A stretch of 64,000 nucleotides of DNA from an uncultured Lachnospiraceae bacterium. Lineage in GTDB: Bacteria > Bacillota > Clostridia > Lachnospirales > Lachnospiraceae. Positions 8,927-15,884 of this stretch are shown piece after piece. Under the pieces are notes generated by a model, which saw only the letters and a list, made by a program, of their open reading frames with translations, had not been told where the DNA came from and did no database searches. A program made the position numbers and the translations under genes. The number at the start of each line of letters is the position of its first letter. Within the stretch, counting starts at the first letter, position 1. The stretch spans positions 62,001 through 126,000 of the forward strand of contig ONHB01000005.1 in assembly GCA_900317505.1 (NCBI GenBank). Direction: 5' to 3'.

Positions 8927-9766
8927 CTAAAATTCCATGGAGGTAAGCGGCAGCTGGACACAAAGTGAGATATCACTGGTCTCAAAGTATTCAGCTAACT
9001 GTAACAATTCCTTCTGGGACTTTACGCATACAGACGATAGATCCCGGACATTTTTATTCAGAGGGGCAAAAAAGTTGTCCCAGTGAATCGGAATAACAAT
9101 GTCCGGTTTTACTTTTTCTACGGTTTCCTTGAAAAAAGTCTGCCTGGTCAGCCGGTTGGCTGAGGACATGCCGCCGATCGCCAGATACAGGACATCGGCA
9201 TGCACGTTGTCCAACTGGTGCTCAATATAATTGAAGCTTGGACGAATCAAGTAGGTTTTGCCCTGATTTTCAACGATAAAATCATAGGAGTCGCCTTCTT
9301 TAAAGCTGCGTCTGCGAGCGGGCTGGACTAAGGGCGTGTCGATCGTTTTACCCAGATCATTGTTGTACCAGTGTGCCTTGGAATGACAGGATGGCAGAAC
9401 GGTGATCGTAAAATTACCGATTGTGAATTTCTGAAAAGGATGATACAGGTTTAATTTTTCTTCCGGTACATTTCCACCACGCAAAACATTGAGTGCAGAT
9501 TCGGAACCATAGGCGTCGGCATCACATACTTTTGCAAAATAAGATGCGTCCAGAATATGGTCATAGTGCGAGTGGGAAATAAAAATGGCACGTAACCGGT
9601 CGATATGATGAAGCTTTATGATATGATTTACCAGTGCTTCATTGGTTTTGAGGCGGTGCAAAAAGGCCTTGTTGATGGATGGCCTTGTAACATGCGCATC
9701 AAATAAAATCTGATCCTTTCCATCATCAAATAACAGTACGGTTGTGCCAAGATAGGTTATTTTCAT
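8927..9766 (-). CDS. MBL-fold metallohydrolase (UlaG-like)
   Basis: This metallo-beta-lactamase-fold hydrolase has about 279 aa. The metal motif HSHYDH (in FISHSHYDHILDASY) is intact. Further candidate metal ligands are the His in LPSCHSKAHW and the late His in VIPIHWDNFF. The spacing resembles UlaG-type hydrolases acting on phosphodiesters or lactones, but the substrate is unknown. AAGGAG lies 8 bp before the ATG at 9766; the in-frame GTG at 9775 sits inside that site and is rejected. Confidence 0.85.
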   Translation of the reverse strand: MKITYLGTTVLLFDDGKDQILFDAHVTRPSINKAFLHRLKTNEALVNHIIKLHHIDRLRAIFISHSHYDHILDASYFAKVCDADAYGSESALNVLRGGNVPEEKLNLYHPFQKFTIGNFTITVLPSCHSKAHWYNNDLGKTIDTPLVQPARRRSFKEGDSYDFIVENQGKTYLIRPSFNYIEHQLDNVHADVLYLAIGGMSSANRLTRQTFFKETVEKVKPDIVIPIHWDNFFAPLNKNVRDLSSVCVKSQKELLQLAEYFETSDISLCVQLPLTSMEF

Positions 9767-9952
9767 GAGTATCACTCCTTTGTTGCTATTTTAGCATTGT
9801 ACCGTTGTTTTGACAAATTGAGGCTTGTCCGAAAAGAGACTTGCAAATATGGCGACTTAATGTAAAAATAGAGATTGGTATTCAATTACAGGATGAAATT
9901 TTATGGTGGCGGCCCGCATAGATCAGGGCAGTCAAAGAAAAGAGAGGATTTT

Positions 9953-10357
9953 ATGTTAAAACAATTATCTATTTATGCGGAGAATAAAAAAGGAAATCTG
10001 CAAAACATTACCAACACTCTGGCACAGGAAAATATCAATATCTGGGGATCTGTTACCAATGACAGTGCGGAGTATGGCATTATCCGTATGGTGGTGTCTG
10101 ATGCAGAGAAAGCAAAAGATGCTTTGGAAGCACAGGGATATTTATGCAGACTGACCAATATTATCGGTGTGGAAATGGACGATGAAGTCGGAAATCTCAA
10201 TAAGCTTCTGCAGACTTTATATAGCAGCAATATTAATGTGGACTACATTTATCTGTCCTTTAACCGTGATTCCGGAAAGCCGGTTTTAGTGTTCCATGCG
10301 GACGAAGTGGCAGAGGTTGAAGATTGCATTAAGGCAAAGGGATATCGTACTGTATAA
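9953..10357 (+). CDS. Tandem ACT-domain protein
   Basis: This 134-aa protein is made of two ACT-type ligand-binding repeats. Residues ~1-65 start LKQLSIYAENKKGNLQNITN, and a second, more divergent copy contains LQTLYSSNINVDYIYLSF. There is no catalytic domain. Stand-alone double ACT proteins are thought to sense amino acids. AGAGAGGA at 9941-9948 supports the ATG at 9953; an upstream in-frame start at 9875 has no ribosome site. Confidence 0.83.
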   Translation: MLKQLSIYAENKKGNLQNITNTLAQENINIWGSVTNDSAEYGIIRMVVSDAEKAKDALEAQGYLCRLTNIIGVEMDDEVGNLNKLLQTLYSSNINVDYIYLSFNRDSGKPVLVFHADEVAEVEDCIKAKGYRTV

Positions 10358-10445
10358 GTTGTGATTGAACCGTGCCAATATTGCGATTTTATATTATTAC
10401 AAAAACGATTATTTAAACTTCCCCTCAATTTATGAAAAAAAGGGG

Positions 10446-10474
10446 TTGACACATTTGCCAAAAAAAGTTAGAAT
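10446..10474 (+). promoter_or_regulatory. Promoter of the tRNA-Leu pair
   Basis: TTGACA (10446-10451), a 17-bp spacer and TAGAAT (10469-10474) form a near-consensus vegetative promoter. Transcription would begin a few bases before the first tRNA-Leu. Confidence 0.88.
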
Positions 10475-10485
10475 AACACTTGCGT

Positions 10486-10569
10486 GCAGGAATGGCGGAA
10501 CTGGCAGACGCGCAGGCTTCAGGTGCCTGTGGTAGCAATATCGTGAGGGTTCAAATCCCTTTTCCTGCA
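10486..10569 (+). tRNA. tRNA-Leu (anticodon CAG)
   Basis: A class II tRNA of 84 nt with a long variable arm. The acceptor strands GCAGGAA and TTCCTGC pair. The anticodon stem CAGGC/GCCTG encloses the loop TTCAGGT, giving anticodon CAG (reads CUG). The T loop GGTTCAAATCC is present. CCA is not encoded. Confidence 0.95.
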
Positions 10570-10579
10570 TCTAGCAAAC

Positions 10580-10664
10580 GCGGAAGTGTCGGAACTGGCA
10601 GACGAGCAAGACTAAGGATCTTGTGGCTATTGCAGTCGTGTGGGTTCAAGTCCCATCTTCCGCA
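10580..10664 (+). tRNA. tRNA-Leu (anticodon AAG)
   Basis: A second class II leucine tRNA follows after 10 bp. The acceptor strands GCGGAAG and CTTCCGC pair, and the anticodon stem CAAGA/TCTTG encloses CTAAGGA, giving AAG (reads CUU and, with inosine, CUC). CCA is not encoded. It is co-transcribed with the first tRNA. Confidence 0.94.
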
Positions 10665-10671
10665 CTGAAAA

Positions 10672-10713
10672 ACTCTCAAAACCTTAATTATAAGGGCTTG
10701 AGAGTTTTTTATT
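10672..10713 (+). terminator. Terminator of the tRNA operon
   Basis: AACTCTCAA pairs with TTGAGAGTT, with an inner CCTTA/TAAGG stem, and the hairpin runs into a T6 tract. Confidence 0.88.
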
Positions 10714-10798
10714 TAAGATGATTTTGCATCAGCTTTAACTCTTCATACGTATGAGTATTTGGATGTTTATAACCATACAGTTTGTTGTACAAAACTCT

Positions 10799-10827
10799 TT
10801 GACATATTCATTGCGCAGTGCTAATAT
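10799..10827 (+). promoter_or_regulatory. Promoter of antitoxin RNA 1
   Basis: TTGACA (10799-10804), a 17-bp spacer and TAATAT (10822-10827) drive transcription toward the 3' end of the convergent toxin gene. Confidence 0.8.
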
Positions 10828-10833
10828 GATGAT

Positions 10834-10927
10834 AGAAAGGGCGCTGCCGATAGACGGTTGGTCCGTTGAAATAGTTTAATCACAAAAATGACCGCTTGTT
10901 TTTCAGGACAGGGCGGTTATTTTTGTG
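10834..10927 (+). ncRNA. Antisense antitoxin RNA of type I TA locus 1
   Basis: This is an inferred ~90-nt transcript. It begins near the motif CTGCCGATAGACGGTTGG, which is conserved in locus 2. It ends in a 15-bp hairpin (10881-10895 with 10913-10927) that also terminates the toxin mRNA from the other strand. It overlaps the 3' end of the toxin message and would base-pair with it, as in TxpA/RatA, BsrG/SR4 and pAD1 par systems. Confidence 0.72.
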
Positions 10928-11012
10928 TCTTATGACTTCCAATAGTATATCCAAGTCCGAAACAGGTTAGGCATAAGCTGATAACTGCAATCAGACTCTC
11001 GATAGTCAACAT
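10917..11012 (-). CDS. Holin-like membrane toxin of a type I TA system (copy 1)
   Basis: This 31-aa peptide starts MLTIESLIAVISLCLTC and ends in SHKTQK. One membrane helix covers residues ~6-23 and is followed by a basic tail. This is the pattern of the short 'putative holin-like toxin' family (Hol_Tox). AAAGGAGG is 8 bp before the ATG at 11012; an in-frame ATG at 11018 is too close to that site. The message has a ~120-nt leader with a CAGAGGG/CCCTCTG hairpin and starts from its own promoter. Its 3' end overlaps the antisense RNA. At this size it is easily missed by gene finders. Confidence 0.85.
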   Translation of the reverse strand: MLTIESLIAVISLCLTCFGLGYTIGSHKTQK

Positions 11013-11134
11013 TGGCATCCCCTCCTTTAGCAAGATTTCCGTCAGATAGGCTGAGGATTCTATGTAAACAGAGGGTCACAGTCCCTCTGATGAAGGACTA
11101 ACCGCCTACCGTAAATGGTAGCACCCATAGAAAT

Positions 11135-11163
11135 AGTGTAACAGAAGAAATAAAAATGTACAA
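11135..11163 (-). promoter_or_regulatory. Promoter of toxin mRNA 1
   Basis: On the minus strand, TTGTAC (11163-11158), a 17-bp spacer and TACACT (11140-11135) precede the leader that starts near GGTGCTACC. Confidence 0.7.
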
Positions 11164-11171
11164 CAGAAAAG

Positions 11172-11894
11172 ATGAAAATGAATGAAATTACGATACACAA
11201 TATCAGAAAGCGCCAACAAGAACTCTTTGACAAACTACGGCAGGCGAATCCTTCCATTATCATGGATGGTGTTTCAGATGAGGAACAATATATATCGGCA
11301 CCATACCGGATCATGTATGTGCTAAAGGAAGTGAATGGCGGCTCCGGTTGGAGCTTGTGTGATCATCTGCAAAGTGGAGGCAGGGACCGCGAGCATGATC
11401 CTACATGGGACAATATTGCAAGATGGACGGAAGGCATTTTTAATCTACCGAAGGAACTGCCATGGTCAGAGCTGGAAAAAGACTGTTGGATCAGACGTGA
11501 GAGGATGCTTCCCAAAATCTGTGCCATTAATGTGAAGAAAACATCCGGCAGCTATGTTTCGGATGAAAACCAAATCTATACCACAGCACAAAACAATGCA
11601 GATATTCTGATGCAGCAGCTTACTTTGTACGATCCGGAAATTGTGATCTGTTGCGGAACCGAGGACGCATTTGTTGATGCCTGTTTTAGTGGTAAACAAA
11701 TAGAGTGGAAAATGATCACTCGTGGGATTTGGTATTTCAGGAATGAAGATAAGATCGTTATCTCTTTCTCTCATCCTGCAGCGCGTGTGAAGGACTGCTA
11801 TCTGTATTATGCATTGCTTGATGCTGTGAAGGAAATATTGAATATAAAGGAAAGCTCCAATGACGAAAGACAAGTGGTACAGACAACTGTTTGA
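11172..11894 (+). CDS. Hypothetical protein with uracil-DNA-glycosylase-like features
   Basis: This is a soluble 240-aa protein that I cannot place firmly. The order of motifs resembles the UDG fold: an early hydrophobic strand with YRIMYVLKEVNGGSGW, then ICAINVKKTSG, then a strand EIVICCGTEDAF, and late ISFSHPAARV, which recalls the HPS loop. No catalytic Asp/His can be assigned with confidence. It is encoded between two type I TA loci and overlaps the DUF4186 gene by 35 bp, so the two are co-expressed. The start may be the ATG at 11172 or at 11178; neither has a strong ribosome site. Confidence 0.6.
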   Translation: MKMNEITIHNIRKRQQELFDKLRQANPSIIMDGVSDEEQYISAPYRIMYVLKEVNGGSGWSLCDHLQSGGRDREHDPTWDNIARWTEGIFNLPKELPWSELEKDCWIRRERMLPKICAINVKKTSGSYVSDENQIYTTAQNNADILMQQLTLYDPEIVICCGTEDAFVDACFSGKQIEWKMITRGIWYFRNEDKIVISFSHPAARVKDCYLYYALLDAVKEILNIKESSNDERQVVQTTV

Positions 11895-12228
11895 AAGACT
11901 TGATAATTCCAAATTTCGCAGCAGTTTCCATCTGAAACAAAAGGATATAGATTATATAAATGAAAAGGGCCTGGATACGATCAGGCAGCATGCGAGGGAC
12001 TTTATTGCCAAAAGAGAAGCTCCAGCATATATACCAAATGATGGAAAGCAGACACCGACAAAGGGACATCCTGTATTTATTGCCCAGCATGCAACGGCAA
12101 CCTGTTGCAGAGAGTGTATTCGAAAGTGGCACAAGATGAAGCCGGGGGTAGAATTAAGTCAGGTGCAGCAGGATTATCTTGTGGATGTGATCATGACGTG
12201 GATACAAAAAGAACTGGAGAAAAAATAA
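11860..12228 (+). CDS. DUF4186 domain protein
   Basis: This 122-aa protein shows the DUF4186 pattern: NSKFRSSFHL, then HARDFIAKREAPAYIPNDGK, then KGHPVFIAQHATATCCR, and a Cys/His-rich segment CCRECIRKWH, which may hold a metal. The family's function is not known to me. The start lies inside the preceding gene, with AAAGGAAAG 6 bp upstream of the ATG. Confidence 0.83.
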   Translation: MTKDKWYRQLFERLDNSKFRSSFHLKQKDIDYINEKGLDTIRQHARDFIAKREAPAYIPNDGKQTPTKGHPVFIAQHATATCCRECIRKWHKMKPGVELSQVQQDYLVDVIMTWIQKELEKK

Positions 12229-12288
12229 ATATATGTCATGTATTAAATAATCTAAATTAGTACGGATCTCTATATGGGATAAATCTGT

Positions 12289-12317
12289 TTGACATAAAGA
12301 TTTCCGAATGTTAGTAT
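12289..12317 (+). promoter_or_regulatory. Promoter of antitoxin RNA 2
   Basis: TTGACA (12289-12294), a 17-bp spacer and TAGTAT (12312-12317), same layout as in locus 1. A TATAAT overlaps three bases downstream. Confidence 0.78.
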
Positions 12318-12323
12318 AATATT

Positions 12324-12407
12324 AAAGAGGTGCTACCGATAGACGGTTAGCCTGAATTTAAGGTAATCAAAAGACCGCCAAGTTTGTCAGACGTGGGCGG
12401 TCTTTTT
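12324..12407 (+). ncRNA. Antisense antitoxin RNA of type I TA locus 2
   Basis: This is an inferred ~85-nt RNA. Its 5' region GGTGCTACCGATAGACGG folds into a hairpin and is shared with copy 1. It ends at the bidirectional hairpin AAAAGACCGCC/GGCGGTCTTTT (12369-12407), just beyond the convergent toxin stop codon. Confidence 0.72.
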
Positions 12408-12411
12408 GTGT

Positions 12412-12504
12412 CTATTTTTTACTTTTGGAACCGACGGTATAACCAAGAGCAAAGCAAGTTAAACACAAGCTGATGATGGCTATAAAAAGTTCCGTTGTAA
12501 GCAT
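12412..12504 (-). CDS. Holin-like membrane toxin of a type I TA system (copy 2)
   Basis: This 30-aa peptide (start MLTTELFIAIISLCLTC, end VGSKSKK) is a paralogue of copy 1. The core SLCLTCF-LGYT-GS is identical apart from single changes. It has one membrane helix and a lysine tail. AGGAGG at 12519-12514 lies 9 bp before the ATG. The leader carries a CAGAG/CTCTG hairpin and begins with GGTGCTACC, as in copy 1. Confidence 0.85.
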   Translation of the reverse strand: MLTTELFIAIISLCLTCFALGYTVGSKSKK

Positions 12505-12611
12505 AATCACAATCCTCCTTGATAGATTTCCGAAAAGGATTTCTATGTAAACAGAGCTATAACTCTCTGGTGGAGGCTAACCGCCTACCGTGTAGGGTAG
12601 CACCTGACTAT

Positions 12612-12640
12612 ATTATATCAAACATACGTTTGAAAAACAA
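12612..12640 (-). promoter_or_regulatory. Promoter of toxin mRNA 2
   Basis: On the minus strand, TTGTTT (12640-12635), a 17-bp spacer and TATAAT (12617-12612). Confidence 0.75.
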
Positions 12641-12660
12641 ATGGAATTAGAGAAAAAATA

Positions 12661-13134
12661 ATGCAAATATTCGTAGATGCAGATGCCTGCCCGGTAATAG
12701 ACATCGTAGAAAATATAGCAAAAAAATATAACATCCCCACTACATTGCTGTGCGATACCAATCATGTGCTGTATTCCGATTACAGTCAGGTGGTTGTAGT
12801 AGGTGCGGGAGCAGATGCGGTGGATTATAAATTGATCAGCATCTGCCACAGAGGTGATGTTGTGGTATCTCAGGATTATGGCGTTGCCGCCATGGCACTT
12901 GGGAAGGGCGCGTATGCAATCCATCAATCCGGTAAATGGTACACAGATGAAAATATTGATCAGATGCTGATGGAGAGGCATCTTAACAAAAAAGCAAGAC
13001 GCGGATCTCATAAAAATCATATCAAAGGACCGAGAAAGCGTACGGAGGATGATGATATTCGTTTTGAACAGTCCTTTGAAAAGCTTATTCTGATGGCCAG
13101 ATCAAGAGAAGGTGATACAAGTGGGACTTTTTAA
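12661..13134 (+). CDS. YaiI/YqxD family protein (UPF0178, DUF188)
   Basis: This 157-aa protein has a PIN-like nuclease fold. The N-terminus FVDADACPV (residues 4-12) with clustered Asp, and the later GDVVVSQDYGVAAMAL and KARRGSHKNHIKGPRKR segments, are typical of the family. Biochemical function is not established. The next gene starts 14 bp before this one stops. The upstream region also carries the toxin-2 promoter on the other strand. Confidence 0.88.
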   Translation: MQIFVDADACPVIDIVENIAKKYNIPTTLLCDTNHVLYSDYSQVVVVGAGADAVDYKLISICHRGDVVVSQDYGVAAMALGKGAYAIHQSGKWYTDENIDQMLMERHLNKKARRGSHKNHIKGPRKRTEDDDIRFEQSFEKLILMARSREGDTSGTF

Positions 13135-13339
13135 AAAGAAAACAATCGTAAAGACATATGATAAGGAAAATAAGAAACCGATCATCAAGGCAAGTATCTG
13201 CAATGGGGAGCAGGTTGCCGGATTTAAAGATATCCGTACAGGCCGGATCGAAGAGATCATGCTAATAAAGAAGCCTGCAGATATTGAGGATTTCAAGAAA
13301 ATGTATGGAATTAATGGGGATATAGAAAAGGAATATTGA
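13121..13339 (+). CDS. Small conserved-looking protein (72 aa)
   Basis: I do not recognise a defined family. This small, basic, soluble protein (MGLFKKKTIVKTYDKENKKP, then ASICNGEQVAGFKD, then FKKMYGINGD) overlaps the YaiI/YqxD gene by 14 bp. AGAAGG at 13107-13112 is 8 bp from the GTG at 13121, favouring that start over the GTG at 13112. Overlap and spacing imply translational coupling. Confidence 0.65.
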   Translation: MGLFKKKTIVKTYDKENKKPIIKASICNGEQVAGFKDIRTGRIEEIMLIKKPADIEDFKKMYGINGDIEKEY

Positions 13340-13366
13340 TGACAAATTATTAAAGAAAAATAAAAT

Positions 13367-13393
13367 TTAGCACTCTCTATTGACAAGTGCTAA
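13367..13393 (+). promoter_or_regulatory. CIRCE operator (HrcA site) before L25
   Basis: TTAGCACTC (13367-13375), nine bases, then AAGTGCTAA (13385-13393) match the CIRCE inverted repeat TTAGCACTC-N9-GAGTGCTAA with one mismatch. The operator covers the -35 box of the promoter below, so HrcA binding would block it. Confidence 0.92.
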
Positions 13394-13408
13394 TAAAAGG
13401 ACTATAAC
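13380..13408 (+). promoter_or_regulatory. Promoter of the L25/Ctc gene
   Basis: TTGACA (13380-13385) lies inside CIRCE. A 17-bp spacer and TATAAC (13403-13408) follow. The predicted leader is ~110 nt. Confidence 0.85.
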
Positions 13409-13523
13409 GTAATCGTAACAAAGAAACAGTGATTTAAGATAAGCATCACGAAACGCCAACTGAATATCGACATTCCGCAAACTTACCTTTTTTCAAATTT
13501 GTATTTTATGGAGGAAAAGACAA

Positions 13524-14108
13524 ATGACTACTTTAAAAGTGCAAAAAAGAGAAATGGACAAGAAAGCAAAACAATTAAGAAAAGAAGGCTATGTAACAGG
13601 CAATCTTTTTGGAAAAGATCTGGAAGGCTCTATTCCTTTGAAGATTGAACGTAAAGAGGCTGAACGGATACAGAGAGAATGTCTCAAGGGTTCACAGCTC
13701 TATGTTGAACTGGATGGAAAACAATACGATGTTATGTTGAAGGAACTGGATTATGATTCCATGAAAAACCAGATACTTGAGATGGATTTCCAGACACTGG
13801 TTAAAGGTGAAAAGGTACATGCCGTTGCAGAAATTGTACTGCACCACAAAGATCAGGTTGTAGAAGGTGTACTGGAACAGTTATTAACAGAAATCGCGTA
13901 TAAAGCGGTTCCGGAGGCTTTGGTTGATAAAGTTGATGTTGATTGCAGTAAGCTTAGACTTGGAGATACGTTGACAGTTGCAGATCTTGATATTGCAAAA
14001 GACAAAGATATTGAGATCACGACACATATGGATGCACCAGTTGTCAATGTGGTTGCTCCAAAGGGTGATTTACCTGTAGAGGAAGAAACAACAGAAGAAG
14101 ATAAATAA
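13524..14108 (+). CDS. rplY: 50S ribosomal protein L25 / general stress protein Ctc
   Basis: This 194-aa protein binds 5S rRNA. It has the L25 N-terminal beta-barrel domain (residues ~1-90, LKVQKREMDKKAKQLRKEG at the start) and the TL5/CTC C-terminal domain (~95-180). An acidic tail (EEETTEEDK) ends it. GGAGG at 13511-13515 sets the start at 13524. The CIRCE element at its promoter makes it part of the heat-shock regulon here, and a chaperone gene follows beyond a terminator. Confidence 0.92.
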   Translation: MTTLKVQKREMDKKAKQLRKEGYVTGNLFGKDLEGSIPLKIERKEAERIQRECLKGSQLYVELDGKQYDVMLKELDYDSMKNQILEMDFQTLVKGEKVHAVAEIVLHHKDQVVEGVLEQLLTEIAYKAVPEALVDKVDVDCSKLRLGDTLTVADLDIAKDKDIEITTHMDAPVVNVVAPKGDLPVEEETTEEDK

Positions 14109-14117
14109 GTTACGAAA

Positions 14118-14156
14118 GGCTTACTGCTTAGGGTGGTAAGCCCTTCTTTCTTTTTT
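14118..14156 (+). terminator. Terminator after L25
   Basis: GGCTTAC (14118-14124) pairs with GTAAGCC (14136-14142), followed by a T-rich run. Confidence 0.82.
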
Positions 14157-14246
14157 GAAAGATGCAAAATAACTGATCAAAGATCATATTCTGGCAACGG
14201 TGTAGATAAAAAATTGGCAGATGCATGGTAAAGAAGGTGAAAACTT

Positions 14247-15215
14247 ATGGCAAAACGGGATTATTATGATGTACTTGGTGTCAAAAAAAATGCGACCAAG
14301 CAGGAAATGAAAAGTGCATACCGGAAGCTCGCAAAAAAGTATCATCCGGATATGAACAAGGACAACCCGGCAGCAGAGCAGATGTTCAAGGAGATAACAG
14401 AAGCATACAATGTACTTTCCGACGATGAAAAACGAAAGCTCTACGATCAGTTCGGGCATGCCGCATTTGATGGAAGTATGGGAGAGGATCCCAACAAGTA
14501 TGCAGGAGGTCAGGATTCCTATTTCTGGAAAAATGCAAATGGCGGCGGCAGAACAGAGTTTCATTATCAGGGCAATATGGATGATATCTTTGATGATATG
14601 TTTGGCGGCTTTTTCCACAAGGGTGGTTCTGGCGGATTTAAAAACGGCGGTTTTCATCATCATGGTTTTGGAGATTCTTTTCAGGATGAAAATAATGATG
14701 CAACGAGTGACATTACGGTTTCCTTTAAGGAAGCTGCACTTGGCTGTGAAAAGATGATCCGTTTTGACGGAGCACGGACAGAAAGATTATCTGTCAAAAT
14801 TCCTGCTGGAATCAACGAAGGTCAGTCCATCCGGCTGAAAGGAAAGGGAAGAACCGGGCATAACGGACAGGCCGGGGATCTGTTTTTGAAGGTCCATATT
14901 GCAAAGGATGACCGTTATACCAGAGAGGGACAAAATGTATACATTACACAAAGTGTTCCGTATACAACAGCCATTCTGGGCGGCGAAGCCAGATTTGATA
15001 CACTGTACGGACCGGTACAGTGTAAGGTGCCGGCTGGAAGTCAGGCAGGCAGCAAGCTTCGTCTCAAAAATAAAGGTATTGTTTCCATGAAAAATAAAAA
15101 TGTTTACGGTGATGAATATGTAACACTTCAGATCGCGGTTCCGAAAGAAGTTTCACCGCAGGAAAAAGAGCTGTTACAAAAGCTGAAAGCAATGGAAGAG
15201 CGTAGGACAGCCTGA
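14247..15215 (+). CDS. DnaJ-class co-chaperone (CbpA type, no zinc finger)
   Basis: This is a 322-aa Hsp40 that would stimulate DnaK ATPase and hold unfolded clients. The J domain is residues ~4-70 with the HPD motif in [12 protein letters not shown] Gly/Phe-rich linker (~100-145) includes [12 protein letters not shown], and two C-terminal client-binding domains follow (~150-315). The four CXXCXGXG zinc repeats of DnaJ are absent, which makes it CbpA-like (type II). It sits downstream of the CIRCE-controlled L25 gene but behind a terminator; GAAGGTGA precedes the ATG. Confidence 0.92.
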   Translation: MAKRDYYDVLGVKKNATKQEMKSAYRKLAKKYHPDMNKDNPAAEQMFKEITEAYNVLSDDEKRKLYDQFGHAAFDGSMGEDPNKYAGGQDSYFWKNANGGGRTEFHYQGNMDDIFDDMFGGFFHKGGSGGFKNGGFHHHGFGDSFQDENNDATSDITVSFKEAALGCEKMIRFDGARTERLSVKIPAGINEGQSIRLKGKGRTGHNGQAGDLFLKVHIAKDDRYTREGQNVYITQSVPYTTAILGGEARFDTLYGPVQCKVPAGSQAGSKLRLKNKGIVSMKNKNVYGDEYVTLQIAVPKEVSPQEKELLQKLKAMEERRTA

Positions 15216-15269
15216 TGAAGAAAAATAGAAAGGCTTTGGACTGCCTGATAAGGTTTAGGAGGAAAAAAG

Positions 15270-15722
15270 ATGGCAAATGAAATTGCAATAAAGGATCCGG
15301 GCAAAAAACGAAAGATGGAGCCTTATGAACACCGGATCAGATATCATGAGCTGGATGCCCAGGGAATGGTACATCCGTCCAATTATATCAACTGGATGGA
15401 AAATGCCAGAATGAACCTGATGGAGCAGATCGGGCTTGGTTATAAACAGATGAAGGATATGGAGATTGCGGTGCCGATGATTTCTTTTTCGGTAGAATAC
15501 CGCAGTCCGATACAATTTGAGGAAGTCATTGTAGTTGACACAAAGCTGATTTCCTATGATGGATATCAGATGGAAGTGGCATACCGGATCTTTAATAAAA
15601 AGACCGGCGAAGATCATGCCGTAGCTAAAAGCAAGCATCACTTTATGAATAAATCGGGACTGCCGATTTCCTTAAAGCGCGTATATCCTGAGCTGGATAC
15701 GACCTTTTTTGAAATGAAGTAA
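15270..15722 (+). CDS. Acyl-CoA thioesterase, 4HBT hotdog fold (YbgC/FadM type)
   Basis: This is a 150-aa single hotdog domain. The signature RYHELDAQGMVHPSNYINW (~residues 24-42) contains the catalytic-type Asp and the Tyr/Asn contacts of 4-hydroxybenzoyl-CoA-thioesterase-like enzymes. The acyl substrate is unknown. A strong AGGAGG at 15258-15263 supports the ATG at 15270. A terminator closes the unit. Confidence 0.87.
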   Translation: MANEIAIKDPGKKRKMEPYEHRIRYHELDAQGMVHPSNYINWMENARMNLMEQIGLGYKQMKDMEIAVPMISFSVEYRSPIQFEEVIVVDTKLISYDGYQMEVAYRIFNKKTGEDHAVAKSKHHFMNKSGLPISLKRVYPELDTTFFEMK

Positions 15723-15741
15723 AAGAATAAAACCTAAAAAA

Positions 15742-15779
15742 TCCAGACATGCAATTTTTATACATGTCTGGAATTTTTA
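15742..15779 (+). terminator. Terminator after the thioesterase gene
   Basis: TCCAGACATG (15742-15751) pairs exactly with CATGTCTGGA (15763-15772), followed by TTTTTAT. Confidence 0.9.
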
Positions 15780-15781
15780 TA

Positions 15782-15790
15782 TGATATAAT
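15782..15790 (+). promoter_or_regulatory. Extended -10 promoter of the acetolactate synthase-like gene
   Basis: TGATATAAT (TGnTATAAT) is an extended -10 element. The -35 region is weak. The ~95-nt leader downstream contains three hairpins: GCCGAT..ATCGGC, GTTGCGAAGCAAC and GCACGGGAGTGC. Confidence 0.6.
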
Positions 15791-15884
15791 GAGCGCAAGA
15801 GAGCCGATGTGCTTGCACGATCGGCGAACGGCGAATGTTGATCATGATAGTTGCGAAGCAACGTAGAGCACGGGAGTGCGAATC

